Of a stretch of 42,153 bases of DNA, positions 1-8,100 are shown in pieces. Source of the stretch: Acidimicrobiia bacterium (GTDB lineage Bacteria > Actinomycetota > Acidimicrobiia > Spongiisociales > ZC4RG35); the NCBI GenBank assembly GCA_025922945.1, contig JAICGW010000011.1:1-42153 (forward strand). Direction: 5' to 3'. The stretch's first letter is position 1. The number at the start of each line of letters is the position of its first letter. The notes under the pieces are model-generated. The model was not told the DNA's origin and searched no databases. It saw only the letters and a list, made by a program, of their open reading frames with translations. The position numbers and the translations under genes are program-made.

Positions 1-371
1 CCGGTGATGGACCTGCCTCGGCTTGGGCCTTCGCGGCCGGACTGATGGCAGTGCTCGGGCATTGCTATCCCGTCTTCCATCGCTTTCGAGGCGGCAAGGG
101 CGTCGCCACCGGTGGCGGGGTGCTGCTATTTGCGGTCCCCATAGTCGGCCTCATCCTCAGTGCTCTCTGGGTAACCGTGGCCAAGGTGGGAACGGTGGCC
201 TCGATCGCTTCTTTGATCGTCGTCGCTGCCTCGATCCCCCTACTCATCTGGCAAGGCGTTGAGGGTTGGGCGCTCTTCTGGTTTGGGGTGATGCTGGGCC
301 TAGTTATCTACCGCCACCGTGGGAACATATCGAGGATCGTGAAAAGACGTGAACCATCGGTGGTGAGGTGA
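1..371 (+). CDS. plsY: Glycerol-3-phosphate acyltransferase PlsY, 3' part
   Basis: The reading frame is open from the window edge (frame starts at base 3), so the N-terminus lies outside. The visible part has the PlsY signature GHCYPVFHRFRGGKGVATGGG split around a Lys-Gly loop, followed by hydrophobic helices and a short basic tail. PlsY is an integral membrane enzyme that transfers an acyl group from acyl-phosphate to glycerol-3-phosphate, the first step of phospholipid synthesis. About 120 residues are present of a family size near 200. The stop overlaps the GTG start of the next gene by 4 bases, so the two are translationally coupled. Confidence 0.93.
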   Translation, partial: GDGPASAWAFAAGLMAVLGHCYPVFHRFRGGKGVATGGGVLLFAVPIVGLILSALWVTVAKVGTVASIASLIVVAASIPLLIWQGVEGWALFWFGVMLGLVIYRHRGNISRIVKRREPSVVR

Positions 372-1147
372 CCGCCACAGTCGCCGTCATCCCCGCCGCC
401 GGCCGGGGAACGCGGATGCGACCGGCCACCCGGATCGTGCCCAAGGCGTTGGTGACCGTGGTCGACCGCCCGGCCGTTCAGTATGTGGTCGAAGAAGCCG
501 TGAGGGGCGGGGCCGATGAGGTGATCATGGTCGTCGACCTCGACGCCGGCCACCTTGTCCAGCAACATTTCTTGATGGAGGGCCGTCTTCCTGGCCTGGA
601 GGACATCAAGATCCGGGTCGTCGTCCAGGAGGAGCCGCTAGGCCTGGGCCACGCCGTTTGGGAGGCTGCCGAGGCGGTGCGAGACCGGTCCTTCTTCTGT
701 TTGCTGGCCGACAACATCGTCCGCCCCGGGGGCGACGTGCTCCCCGCCCTGGCTGCAGCCTCGCAAGGCAACTCAGCAGTCTGCCTGCGCCGTCTGACCG
801 ATGAGTTCCTCTCCAAATACGGAGTGGTGGTGCCCGGCTCCGATGTGGTTGACCGCACGCTCGACGTCATCGGGGCGGTGGAAAAGCCTGGTCCCGAGCA
901 CGCCCCTTCCGACCTCGGCCTCATCGGCCGCTATCTCTTCACGCCCGAGATCTTCGAGGTCCTAGCCAAGCTGCCGCCCGGTCATGGCGGCGAGATCCAG
1001 CTCACAGACGCCATCGATCGACTCGCCTCCTCGGGGAAGTGCCGGGGGTATGTCGCCGAAGAGGACTTGCTCGATGTCGGGACGCCGAGGGGTTTGGTCG
1101 AAGCCACCTGGGTGCTGGGCCGGAGCCAGTTTCCCGACCTCGAATAG
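368..1147 (+). CDS. galU: UTP--glucose-1-phosphate uridylyltransferase (GalU-type nucleotidyltransferase)
   Basis: 259 residues with the nucleotidyltransferase fold signature AAGRGTRMRPATRIVPKAL near the N-terminus, where Gly/Arg bind the nucleotide and Lys the phosphate. Next come a GalU-like VDRPAVQYVVEEA segment, QEEPLGLGHAV and an ADNIV metal-site region. GalU makes UDP-glucose from UTP and glucose-1-phosphate for cell-envelope glycans. It starts with GTG inside the plsY stop (GTGA overlap), and the moeA-like start follows its stop directly. The protein is slightly shorter than typical GalU (about 290-300 residues), so a related sugar-nucleotide specificity cannot be excluded. In actinobacteria galU commonly sits next to moeA/glp, which supports the call. 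Confidence 0.85.
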   Translation: MTATVAVIPAAGRGTRMRPATRIVPKALVTVVDRPAVQYVVEEAVRGGADEVIMVVDLDAGHLVQQHFLMEGRLPGLEDIKIRVVVQEEPLGLGHAVWEAAEAVRDRSFFCLLADNIVRPGGDVLPALAAASQGNSAVCLRRLTDEFLSKYGVVVPGSDVVDRTLDVIGAVEKPGPEHAPSDLGLIGRYLFTPEIFEVLAKLPPGHGGEIQLTDAIDRLASSGKCRGYVAEEDLLDVGTPRGLVEATWVLGRSQFPDLE

Positions 1148-2374
1148 ATGCTCCCGCTCCCACAAGCCCAACGGCAGGTGCTGGAGAACCTCCCCTCGAT
1201 GCCGATCGAGACCGTTTCGCTCGGTCAGGGCCTCGGCCTGGTCCTGGCCCGACCGGCCATAGCCACCCATCCGGTTCCACCCTTCGCCAACTCTGCCATG
1301 GACGGGTACGCGGTTCGAGCGAAGGATGTGGCGGTGGTTCCGGTCGACCTGAAGGTCACAGAAGACGTACCAGCGGGGTCGGTGGCCACCGGGACGGTGG
1401 ACTCCGGGACTGCAATCAAGATCATGACCGGGGCGCCAATCCCGGAAGGAGCCGATGCCGTGGTGAGGGTGGAAGACACCGACCACGAGGGCGAGATCGT
1501 GACCGTACGGGAGAGTGTTTCCGTTGGCACCTCGGTCCGGCCCGCCGGTGGTGACGTCGCCGCCGGAACGATCCTGGTGGAGACCGGGGTCCGCCTCAAC
1601 TCCGCCCATATCGGGGTCCTCGCCAACAACGGTTTCGCCCGGCTGGAGGCCCATCGGCGTCCAGTGGTGGCGGTGGCGTCGACTGGCGACGAGTTAGTAG
1701 CGGTCGACGACGGTGAGCTCGGGCCGGGCCAGATCCGGGACTCGAACCGCCCCATGCTCATCGCGCTCCTCGAGGAATTGGGGGTCGAGGTGGTGGACCT
1801 TGGCCGCATCCCCGACGTCGAGGAGCGATTGCTGGCGACCTTGCAAGAGGGCGCTGACCGAGCCGATGCCATCGTCACGTCGGGCGGGGTTTCGATGGGG
1901 GAGTACGACCTGGTGAAGGCGGTGCTGAAGAAGTTGGGCGACGTCGAGTTCTGGCAGGTGGCGATGCAGCCAGCCAAGCCGTTCGCGTTCGGCCGAGTTT
2001 CGTCGACCCCGTTTTTCGGATTGCCGGGTAACCCGGTCTCGTCATTCGTCGCGTTCGAACAGTTCGTGCGACCTTCGCTGTTGCACATGATGAATGCGCG
2101 CCGGATTCTGCGCCCACGAGTTCGAGGAAGGACCGAGACTGCGCTGGCGACCGATATCGAAAAGACGGTGTTCGTGAGAGTCACTACCCGGATGGAGAAC
2201 GAAGTGCGATGGTGCCGACCGTCGGGTGGTCAATCGTCGAACGTTCTCTCCGCGGTCGCCAACGGAGATGCGTTTGCCGTAGTGGGCGAGGGCACCGATC
2301 GCGTCGAAGCGGGAGGGACGGTCACCCTCGAGATGTATCGCTGGCCGGAGGAAAGAACGATCAATGAGCTCTGA
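1148..2374 (+). CDS. moeA: MoeA / gephyrin-like molybdopterin molybdenumtransferase (possible Glp)
   Basis: 408 residues with the full MoeA layout: NSAMDGYAVRAKD (about 53-65), TGAPIPEGADAVVRVEDT, STGDELV, IRDSNRP, TSGGVSMGEYDLVK in the MogA-like domain, QPAKPFAFG and GLPGNPVSSFVAFEQF, then a C-terminal beta domain. MoeA inserts molybdate into adenylated molybdopterin. In Corynebacterium a MoeA paralogue, Glp, instead binds FtsZ and a membrane receptor, GlpR; a GlpR-like gene lies about 530 bases downstream here. The ATG abuts the galU stop and the end overlaps moaC by 11 bases. Motifs needed for catalysis look intact and moaC is adjacent, so a molybdenum-cofactor role is the simplest reading, and a dual role is possible. 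Confidence 0.9.
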   Translation: MLPLPQAQRQVLENLPSMPIETVSLGQGLGLVLARPAIATHPVPPFANSAMDGYAVRAKDVAVVPVDLKVTEDVPAGSVATGTVDSGTAIKIMTGAPIPEGADAVVRVEDTDHEGEIVTVRESVSVGTSVRPAGGDVAAGTILVETGVRLNSAHIGVLANNGFARLEAHRRPVVAVASTGDELVAVDDGELGPGQIRDSNRPMLIALLEELGVEVVDLGRIPDVEERLLATLQEGADRADAIVTSGGVSMGEYDLVKAVLKKLGDVEFWQVAMQPAKPFAFGRVSSTPFFGLPGNPVSSFVAFEQFVRPSLLHMMNARRILRPRVRGRTETALATDIEKTVFVRVTTRMENEVRWCRPSGGQSSNVLSAVANGDAFAVVGEGTDRVEAGGTVTLEMYRWPEERTINEL

Positions 2375-2840
2375 GATAAGGCTTCCTCATCTCACCCCTG
2401 CCGGTGATGCCCACATGATTGATGTTTCCACGAAGGACGTCACCCAGCGCACGGCGTCGGCGGAGGCGATCGTCGCTCTGGCGGATACGACGGCCGAGGC
2501 CCTGTTTGGTGGAACCTTGCCGAAGGGCGATGCCCTGGCCGCCATTCGGCTGGCCGGGATCATGGGCGCCAAGCGGACTGCGGAACTCATTCCCCTCTGC
2601 CATCCCCTGCCGATCGACGCGATCGAGGTATCGGTCACGCGGGTCGAAGCCGGAGCCCGCATCGTGGCCGATGTGACTACGACGGCTCGGACGGGAGTGG
2701 AAATGGAGGCGATGACTGCCGCATCCATTGCGGCGATCACCCTTTATGACATGGTGAAAGGCATCGAACGAGGCGTCGAGATAACGTCCGTGCGCTTGCT
2801 CCGCAAGACGGGGGGGCGCAGCGGGACCTGGGAACGCTGA
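2364..2840 (+). CDS. moaC: Cyclic pyranopterin monophosphate synthase MoaC
   Basis: 158 residues, the usual MoaC length. Diagnostic stretches are LIPLCHPLPI, TGVEMEAMTAAS and LYDMVKGIERGVEI, containing the conserved His, Glu, Asp and Lys residues of the active site. MoaC converts the product of MoaA into cyclic pyranopterin monophosphate in molybdenum cofactor synthesis. It overlaps the end of the moeA-like gene by 11 bases, which indicates one transcript. No moaA, moaE or mogA is in view, so the rest of the pathway must be elsewhere. Confidence 0.93.
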   Translation: MSSEIRLPHLTPAGDAHMIDVSTKDVTQRTASAEAIVALADTTAEALFGGTLPKGDALAAIRLAGIMGAKRTAELIPLCHPLPIDAIEVSVTRVEAGARIVADVTTTARTGVEMEAMTAASIAAITLYDMVKGIERGVEITSVRLLRKTGGRSGTWER

Positions 2841-2908
2841 CAGTAGTTGTTTGCCACGAACTGAAGGGCTACGCTCCGCCCCGCGAGCAGAGGGTCTTTC
2901 CGAACAAC

Positions 2909-3346
2909 ATGGTGACACCAGTAATAGTTGCGGGTCTGATATTGGCCGCAGTATGGGGTCTGTACCTTCTCCCCGGGATGTTCGGGGAGCGGCGCAGCAC
3001 TCCGCTCAACTCGACCGAAGAGTTCGATCGTCTGACGCGGGTGATCGCAGACGTCCAGCGTCGGGCGACATATGACGCACGTCTCTCCAACAACCGTGAC
3101 CAGATGCGGACCCGCCGCCGGCGGGCGCTGGCGGCTCTGATCATCATCGCCATCGCCACCCTGGTGATCGCCTGGCGCCGGCATTCGCTCAACTGGCTGT
3201 TGGTTCATATCGGCATTGATGCCTGCCTGGCGTGGTATCTGGCCATGCTCTCTCAGATCCGCCAGCGCCAGGCGCAGCAACTCGCCAACCGCTACGCCGA
3301 GAACACCCTCGAAGAGTCCCCGGTCCGGGTCGTCTCCCAGCGCTAA
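2909..3346 (+). CDS. GlpR/SepX-like three-helix membrane protein
   Basis: 145 residues. A transmembrane helix lies at about 4-22, with AAVWGLYLLP inside it. It is followed by a TEEFDRLTRVIADVQRR segment, a basic stretch (MRTRRRRA), two more helices at about 73-90 and 94-114, and a polar tail. This layout (N-terminal helix, cytoplasmic linker, paired C-terminal helices) and the YL-P-----TE-F pattern resemble the actinobacterial division proteins GlpR (Corynebacterium) and SepX (Streptomyces), which are encoded near galU and moeA/glp. The identification rests on topology, a short motif and neighbourhood, not on an alignment. The ATG at 2909 lacks a strong ribosome site; AGAGGG at 2889-2894 is about 15 bases away. 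Confidence 0.55.
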   Translation: MVTPVIVAGLILAAVWGLYLLPGMFGERRSTPLNSTEEFDRLTRVIADVQRRATYDARLSNNRDQMRTRRRRALAALIIIAIATLVIAWRRHSLNWLLVHIGIDACLAWYLAMLSQIRQRQAQQLANRYAENTLEESPVRVVSQR

Positions 3347-3355
3347 CCGGCCCCG

Positions 3356-3409
3356 CATTTCGTGACCGGACCGACCGCGCTTAGGCCGGTTCGGCTCACG
3401 AACGAAATG
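3356..3409. terminator. Convergent-gene hairpin, likely bidirectional terminator
   Basis: CATTTCGT at 3356-3363 is the exact reverse complement of ACGAAATG at 3402-3409. An inner GC-rich stem (about 3366-3376 with 3384-3394, one mismatch and one G-T pair) extends it. It lies between the stop of the GlpR-like gene and the stop of the minus-strand propeller gene, where a shared terminator is expected. Confidence 0.6.
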
Positions 3410-3412
3410 GGC

Positions 3413-4387
3413 TTAACCGTGCGGCGGACTAGAGACGTTGTCGATCTTCCAGACCTCCCCGCCCAAGGTCACGATGTATGCGGCGTTCTGGATGAATTCA
3501 ACCGAGGTGGGCTGATTTAGCTGGTCGACCACAACGGCGAAAGTGCCGTCGTCATTTACTCGCAAAAGCGCGCCCGTATCAGGCGACGCCGGAGAACCGT
3601 CAGGTCCACCCAGAAAGACCCCCTGCGAGAGTGCGTACAGACTGGCTCCGCGGCCAAACTCAACGTCGACGAGGAGCCTGCCACCCGCGGCCACCTCGAT
3701 TGCGGTCGGGGAATTCGGGCTGAACGACACAACCTTGCCGGTAACGGGCAGATGGGGCACAGGGCCGGCCTCGGCCATATAAACCGTGTTGCCCCGCACC
3801 TCGAGCCCGGTAGGCACGATGTTGCCGAACGCGACCAACTCGGTGACCTCCCCGTCAAGTGTGACCGATAGCACCCGATTGAGGTGCCCATCCGTGACCA
3901 AGAACCCACCACGGAAGGTCTCGAGCGCATACTGGACCCCTGTTGGGACAAAGAAGTCCGTGCTCGGTGGGTGATCGAGCGAGAACGCACCGATATCGGC
4001 AATCACGGTGAAGCTGTCGTGGTCGTCCACCCGATAGATGCCGACCACGTCGCTCCCGCCGACGTCCGGTCCGACCAAGGTGACCAGCACGTAAGCCGTG
4101 CTGCCCATGAACGCGATGTCCATTGCGCCACCGATTCCCACGATCGACTCCGGCAGTCCACTGGCGTAGGTAGTGACCGCACCGGTCGTCGGATCTACCC
4201 GGGAAACCCTCCCGGCGAAGCCCTCGGTGACATACAGTGCCCCATCGGGGCCGACGGTGCTCCCCGAGCCGCCTTCCAAGCCCGAAACCAACAAGGCGGC
4301 ATCCGTCACTTCTGGTGGGACGGCCACCGCAGGAATCGATAGACCCATTACGACGGCCACGACTGAGAGCGTTAGAACTCGTCTCAT
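3413..4387 (-). CDS. Secreted ScyD/ScyE-family beta-propeller protein
   Basis: 324 residues. A signal peptide is clear: MRRVLTLSVVAVVMGLSIPAVAV with an Ala-x-Ala type end. The mature part repeats GPDGALYVTEG, G-V-S-VDP-TG, TGLEVRGNTVYMAE and similar blades typical of NHL/ScyD-ScyE six-bladed propellers. The family is named after a scytonemin cluster in cyanobacteria but is widespread with no defined substrate. The ATG at 4387 is chosen over a GTG two codons earlier because the GGGAG ribosome site is 5 bases upstream of it. It is a single gene, convergent with the operon on its left, with tRNA-Ala upstream on the other strand. Confidence 0.8.
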   Translation of the reverse strand: MRRVLTLSVVAVVMGLSIPAVAVPPEVTDAALLVSGLEGGSGSTVGPDGALYVTEGFAGRVSRVDPTTGAVTTYASGLPESIVGIGGAMDIAFMGSTAYVLVTLVGPDVGGSDVVGIYRVDDHDSFTVIADIGAFSLDHPPSTDFFVPTGVQYALETFRGGFLVTDGHLNRVLSVTLDGEVTELVAFGNIVPTGLEVRGNTVYMAEAGPVPHLPVTGKVVSFSPNSPTAIEVAAGGRLLVDVEFGRGASLYALSQGVFLGGPDGSPASPDTGALLRVNDDGTFAVVVDQLNQPTSVEFIQNAAYIVTLGGEVWKIDNVSSPPHG

Positions 4388-4535
4388 CTCCACTCCCTTC
4401 CTTATCGCCTAGTCGTTGCTTCGAGAGTTCTTACGTTCCATCGCTTGGAAATTTCTCAAGAGCGGGTCTCGTCCGCCCAAAAAGTCGCTGTCCGTAGAAC
4501 GACCCCATGTCTTCGAATTAAGCTTCACTCCGCCG

Positions 4536-4609
4536 GGGGGTGTAGCTCAGCCCGGCAGAGCGCTTCCCTCGCACGGAAGAAGCCAGGGGTTCAAATCCCC
4601 TCACCTCCA
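4536..4609 (+). tRNA. tRNA-Ala (CGC)
   Basis: Cloverleaf: acceptor GGGGGTG (4536-4542) pairs with CACCTCC (4602-4608) and includes the G3-U70 wobble that is the alanine identity element. The D stem is GCTC/GAGC. The anticodon stem is CTTCC/GGAAG around loop CTCGCAC, giving anticodon CGC at 4570-4572. The T arm is AGGGG-TTCAAAT-CCCCT and the discriminator A is at 4609. CCA is not encoded. Confidence 0.95.
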
Positions 4610-4935
4610 CCCCGAAACTCCAATGACGAGAAGGCTTTTCGGCCTCTAAGCGTCGGCGCCCGATTCTCCCGGTATCGGTTTGGTCCGCGTTTCGTCCGCA
4701 TGCCAGCGCGAAATGCTCATTGAGCATCTGGAACTGGCGGACCGTGCCTACATACACCTGGCTGCTCCGCTACCGGCAACAAGGCCCGGTGGGGCTCGTC
4801 AAGAGCGGGTTCGGGGCCCCTCCAGGTCGTCGGAAGCCCCTGTTAGTCGCGCCTCGATCGAGGACGCCACGTCGGCCATGAGGGTCCCACTTTCCGCCGG
4901 CTGCAGACCCTTTGATTGGAGCTCGAGGTCCCCTC

Positions 4936-4974
4936 TTGAGTTTTTCTCAAGTGGCCTTTCGTAACTTCGATCAA
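4936..4974. repeat. 39-bp element, copy 1, with a CTTGAG-N5-CTCAAG dyad
   Basis: Matches 5151-5189 at 30 of 39 positions by eye. Together with base 4935 it contains a perfect inverted repeat, CTTGAG (4935-4940) and CTCAAG (4946-4951), separated by five T. The second half, GCCTT-CGTA-CTT, is conserved between copies outside the dyad. It may be an operator or a promoter-like element. Confidence 0.55.
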
Positions 4975-5150
4975 CCTCATGAAGGGATCATCATCCAAGA
5001 CGTAATCTCGCCCGCGGCCACCAGTGGTTCCCGCAGACCGCTTTTGATGGTCGAGTACACCGGTAGTTAGGCCGACAGGAGTAACCAGACGAACTAGAGA
5101 ATTGGCTGTCTTCATGGATCTCCACACAATCGCAGGCGGTGGTCGCTTTC

Positions 5151-5189
5151 TTGAGCTGTTCTCGAGTCGCCTTACGTATCTTTGCCCAA
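5151..5189. repeat. 39-bp element, copy 2, next to the regulator start
   Basis: Second copy, 215 bp downstream of the first. Its dyad is CTTGAG (5150-5155) and CTCGAG (5161-5166), with one changed base but the same 5-base spacing. A possible promoter coincides with it: TTGAGC (5151-5156), a 16-base gap, then TACGTA (5173-5178). It ends 7 bases before the ATG at 5197. Confidence 0.55.
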
Positions 5190-5196
5190 GACGGCG

Positions 5197-8100
5197 ATGA
5201 CGACAGTTCTCGATTCCGCAACCGAGGTGACGATCCCCATTCGCGTGCTGGGCCCGGTCACCATCGTGACCGAGGAAGGGACTGCTCAGCTGGGAGGTCC
5301 GAAGCAGCGAGCGGTGCTGGCGATGCTGATCACAAAACTGGGGAAGGTGGTTACCACCGACGAATTGGTGGACGGAATTTGGGGAGAGGATCCACCCCCA
5401 GCGGTCCTCTCCTCGATTCATACCTATGTCTCCAACCTCCGAGCCACCGTCGGGCGTCCCCTCGATCGCCAGGGCAGCGGCTACCGACTTGAGGCCCCCC
5501 GCGCCGACGTGGATTGCTATCGCTTCGAGGATCAGGTCGCCGCCGCGCGGGTGAATCTGGCTACCAACCCCAGTACGGCGAGCGTCAATCTGCGGCAGGC
5601 GCTGGCGCTTTGGAGCGGGCGTGCCTATTCCGACGTGGTCAGGTTTCCGGGACTGGCGATCGAAGCGACCCGGCTCGAAGAATCCCGACTGTCGGCAGTG
5701 GAAGCTCGGATCGAGGCCGACCTCGCCCTCGGCAAGCACGGTTCACTGGTGGGCGAACTCGATGCCCTGGCGGCCGAATATCCCCTTCGCGAGTCGCTCC
5801 GAGCCAAACACATGTTGGCGCTCTATCGGGATGGACGCCAGGCCGACGCTCTTCGTGCGTATCGCCGAACTCAGGATTATCTGAGGGAGGAGCTCGGGGT
5901 TCATCCTTCTGCTGAGCTATCCGAGCTTGAGGAGCGAATCCTCAATCACGACTACTCGCTGATCCACAGCCGGGAAGTGGTCAGCGAACAGATCGCCCTC
6001 CTCTTTACTGACATCGTCGATTCGACTCTGCTGTGGGAGACCAACCCAACGGCAATGCAGGCGGCGCTGTCCCGTCACGACCATTTGGTCCAGTCAGCAG
6101 TAGAGGCCAATGGCGGAACTGTCATCAAAGGATTGGGCGACGGATTCATCGCCGCATTTGCTGAGGCCTCGCTTGCGGCCCAGGCGGCGATGGCAGCTCA
6201 GCAGGCGATCCTCGCCAGCGATTGGAGTCCGGTTGAGCTGAGAGTGAGGATGGTGGTCGACACCGGTGAGGTCGAGCGACGGGGCGGAGACCTGTTCGGA
6301 ACGGCGATGAACCGCGGCTCCCGTCTTCTCAACGCCGGCCACGGAGGGCAGATCCTTTTGTCGGACGATGCCCAGAAAGCTCTGACCCGCGATGCCGGCA
6401 CCCAAGTCAAGAGCCTGGGCGAGCATCGGTTCCGGGGCCTGGGCCGTCCTCAGGCGGTCCATCAACTAGTGGCCGACGGACTTCCCGCCAGCTTTCCCCC
6501 GCTTAACACCTCGGGGGCTTCGATCGAGCTCGACCGCAGCTTCGGCGACTCGATTCGCGGTTACGAGCTTCGAGAAAGAGTTGGACGGGGAGCCTTTGCC
6601 ACCGTCTATCGGGGATACCAACCCGCGATCGGCCGCGAGGTGGCGATAAAGATCGTCAAGCCCGAGTTCGCCAACCATCCCGCGTTCATCCGCCAGTTCG
6701 AATCCGAGGCTCGATTCGTCGCTTCGCTCGAACATCCCCACATTGTCTCCGTCTATGACTATTGGCGGGATGCAGATGGGGCTTACGTCGTTGGTCCATT
6801 CATGGTTGGGCGCAGCCTGGCCGACGCGACGTTTGCCACGATGCCTTTGGCCCAGGTGATCAAGATCGCCTCGCAGGTCGGCTCGGCCCTGTCTTACGCC
6901 CACCGGCAGGGAGTGGTTCACCGCGACGTCAAGCCGGCCAACATCCTTTTGGATGGAGACGGCAACGCCTATTTGTCCGATTTCGGAATCGCTGCTCGGG
7001 CGGTCGAAGAAGCTACCGGCATCCAGTCGAAGTCGATTGGATACCGTGCTCCCGAGGATCGCCGCGGGCAGGCAGTCGATGTTCGCTCCGATCTTTACGG
7101 ACTGGCGGCGGTGGTCGCCCGGCTCCTCCTCGGGGTGCCTCCGGATCATGTCGACCTGAGCCTCGTCGACGAACGGGTGCGGGACGTCCTCGCCCGAGGC
7201 CTGGCCGGCGACCCTGCGGACCGCTACGAGAGCGTCGATGAGTTTCTCGAACACCTCCTGTCCCGGGCCGGGGGAACGGCCGTGGCGCTTGCCTCGATCC
7301 ACCGCCGCAACCCCTACAAGGGCCTGGCCGCGTTCGATCAACGGGACGCCCCTGATTTCTTCGGCCGTTCCGAGGAGATCGGGCGCTTGGTTCACATGGT
7401 TCGCCAGAACCGGCTCTCAGCAGTGGTAGGCCCCTCCGGATCGGGCAAGTCCTCGCTTACCTTGGCCGGCCTGCTACCGGCGCTAGACGCCGGCGCCGTA
7501 TCGGGATCAGAGAGCTGGGTGGCGGTGCGGGCGGTGCCCGGGGGCTATCCCTTCGACGAGCTCGCCACCTCCCTGGCCGCCTTCTCCACCCAACCGCTTT
7601 CGGAACTCGCCACCGAACTCTCCGCCCCCGATGGAAAGGGACTTCTGAGGGCGGCCAAACGGATCGGCCAGGAACTTGCCGGCGAGTTGGTGATTGTGAT
7701 CGACCAATACGAGGAGCTGTTCACGCTCGTTGCGGACGAGGACGTTCGCAACGCCTTCGCCACCACCTTGGTAACGGCGGCGTCGGACCCCGTAAGCCGG
7801 GTCAGGGTGGTGCTGACGCTGAGAGCGGACTTTTTTCACCAGGTTCTCGGCCAACCGATCCTGGGACAGATAATCGGCCGGGCCCACTTGGCGTTGGCGC
7901 CCCTCGACGCCGACGGCATTCGGTTGGCCATCGTCGAGCCGGCCGCCCGGGCCGGTCTCCAATTCGAACCGGGCCTGCCCGAACGGATTGTGGCCGACCT
8001 CAGGAACCAACCGGGAAGCCTGCCGTTGCTTCAGTTCACCCTCGACCGCCTGGCGACGAAGGCGTCCGAAGGTTTGATTACCGACCGCCACTACATGGAG

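Larger units (their letters stand above)
4610..5196. other. 587-bp non-coding region upstream of the giant regulator
   Basis: No convincing gene: the open frames here (for example 4680-4964) have no recognisable family, ribosome site or partner. The region contains two copies of a 39-bp element (4936-4974 and 5151-5189). A 12-base word, TCAAGAGCGGGT, at 4799-4810 also occurs at 4456-4467 upstream of the propeller gene. It probably holds the promoter and operators of the gene at 5197. Confidence 0.6.

Noticed and set aside
1225-2184. 319-residue antisense frame over the moeA-like gene
   Set aside because: Ser/Thr/Arg-rich shadow of a high-GC gene with no family pattern; the + strand frame has complete MoeA motifs.
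4456-4810. Repeated 12-base word TCAAGAGCGGGT (4456 and 4799) as a binding site
   Set aside because: Only two copies, no dyad symmetry, and the flanks differ, so chance cannot be ruled out.
4935-4951. HspR HAIR element
   Set aside because: Half-sites CTTGAG and CTCAAG match, but the spacing is 5 instead of 9 and the downstream gene is not a chaperone.
4680-4964. 94-residue frame between tRNA-Ala and the giant regulator
   Set aside because: No ribosome site, no recognisable family, and it runs into the first 39-bp element.
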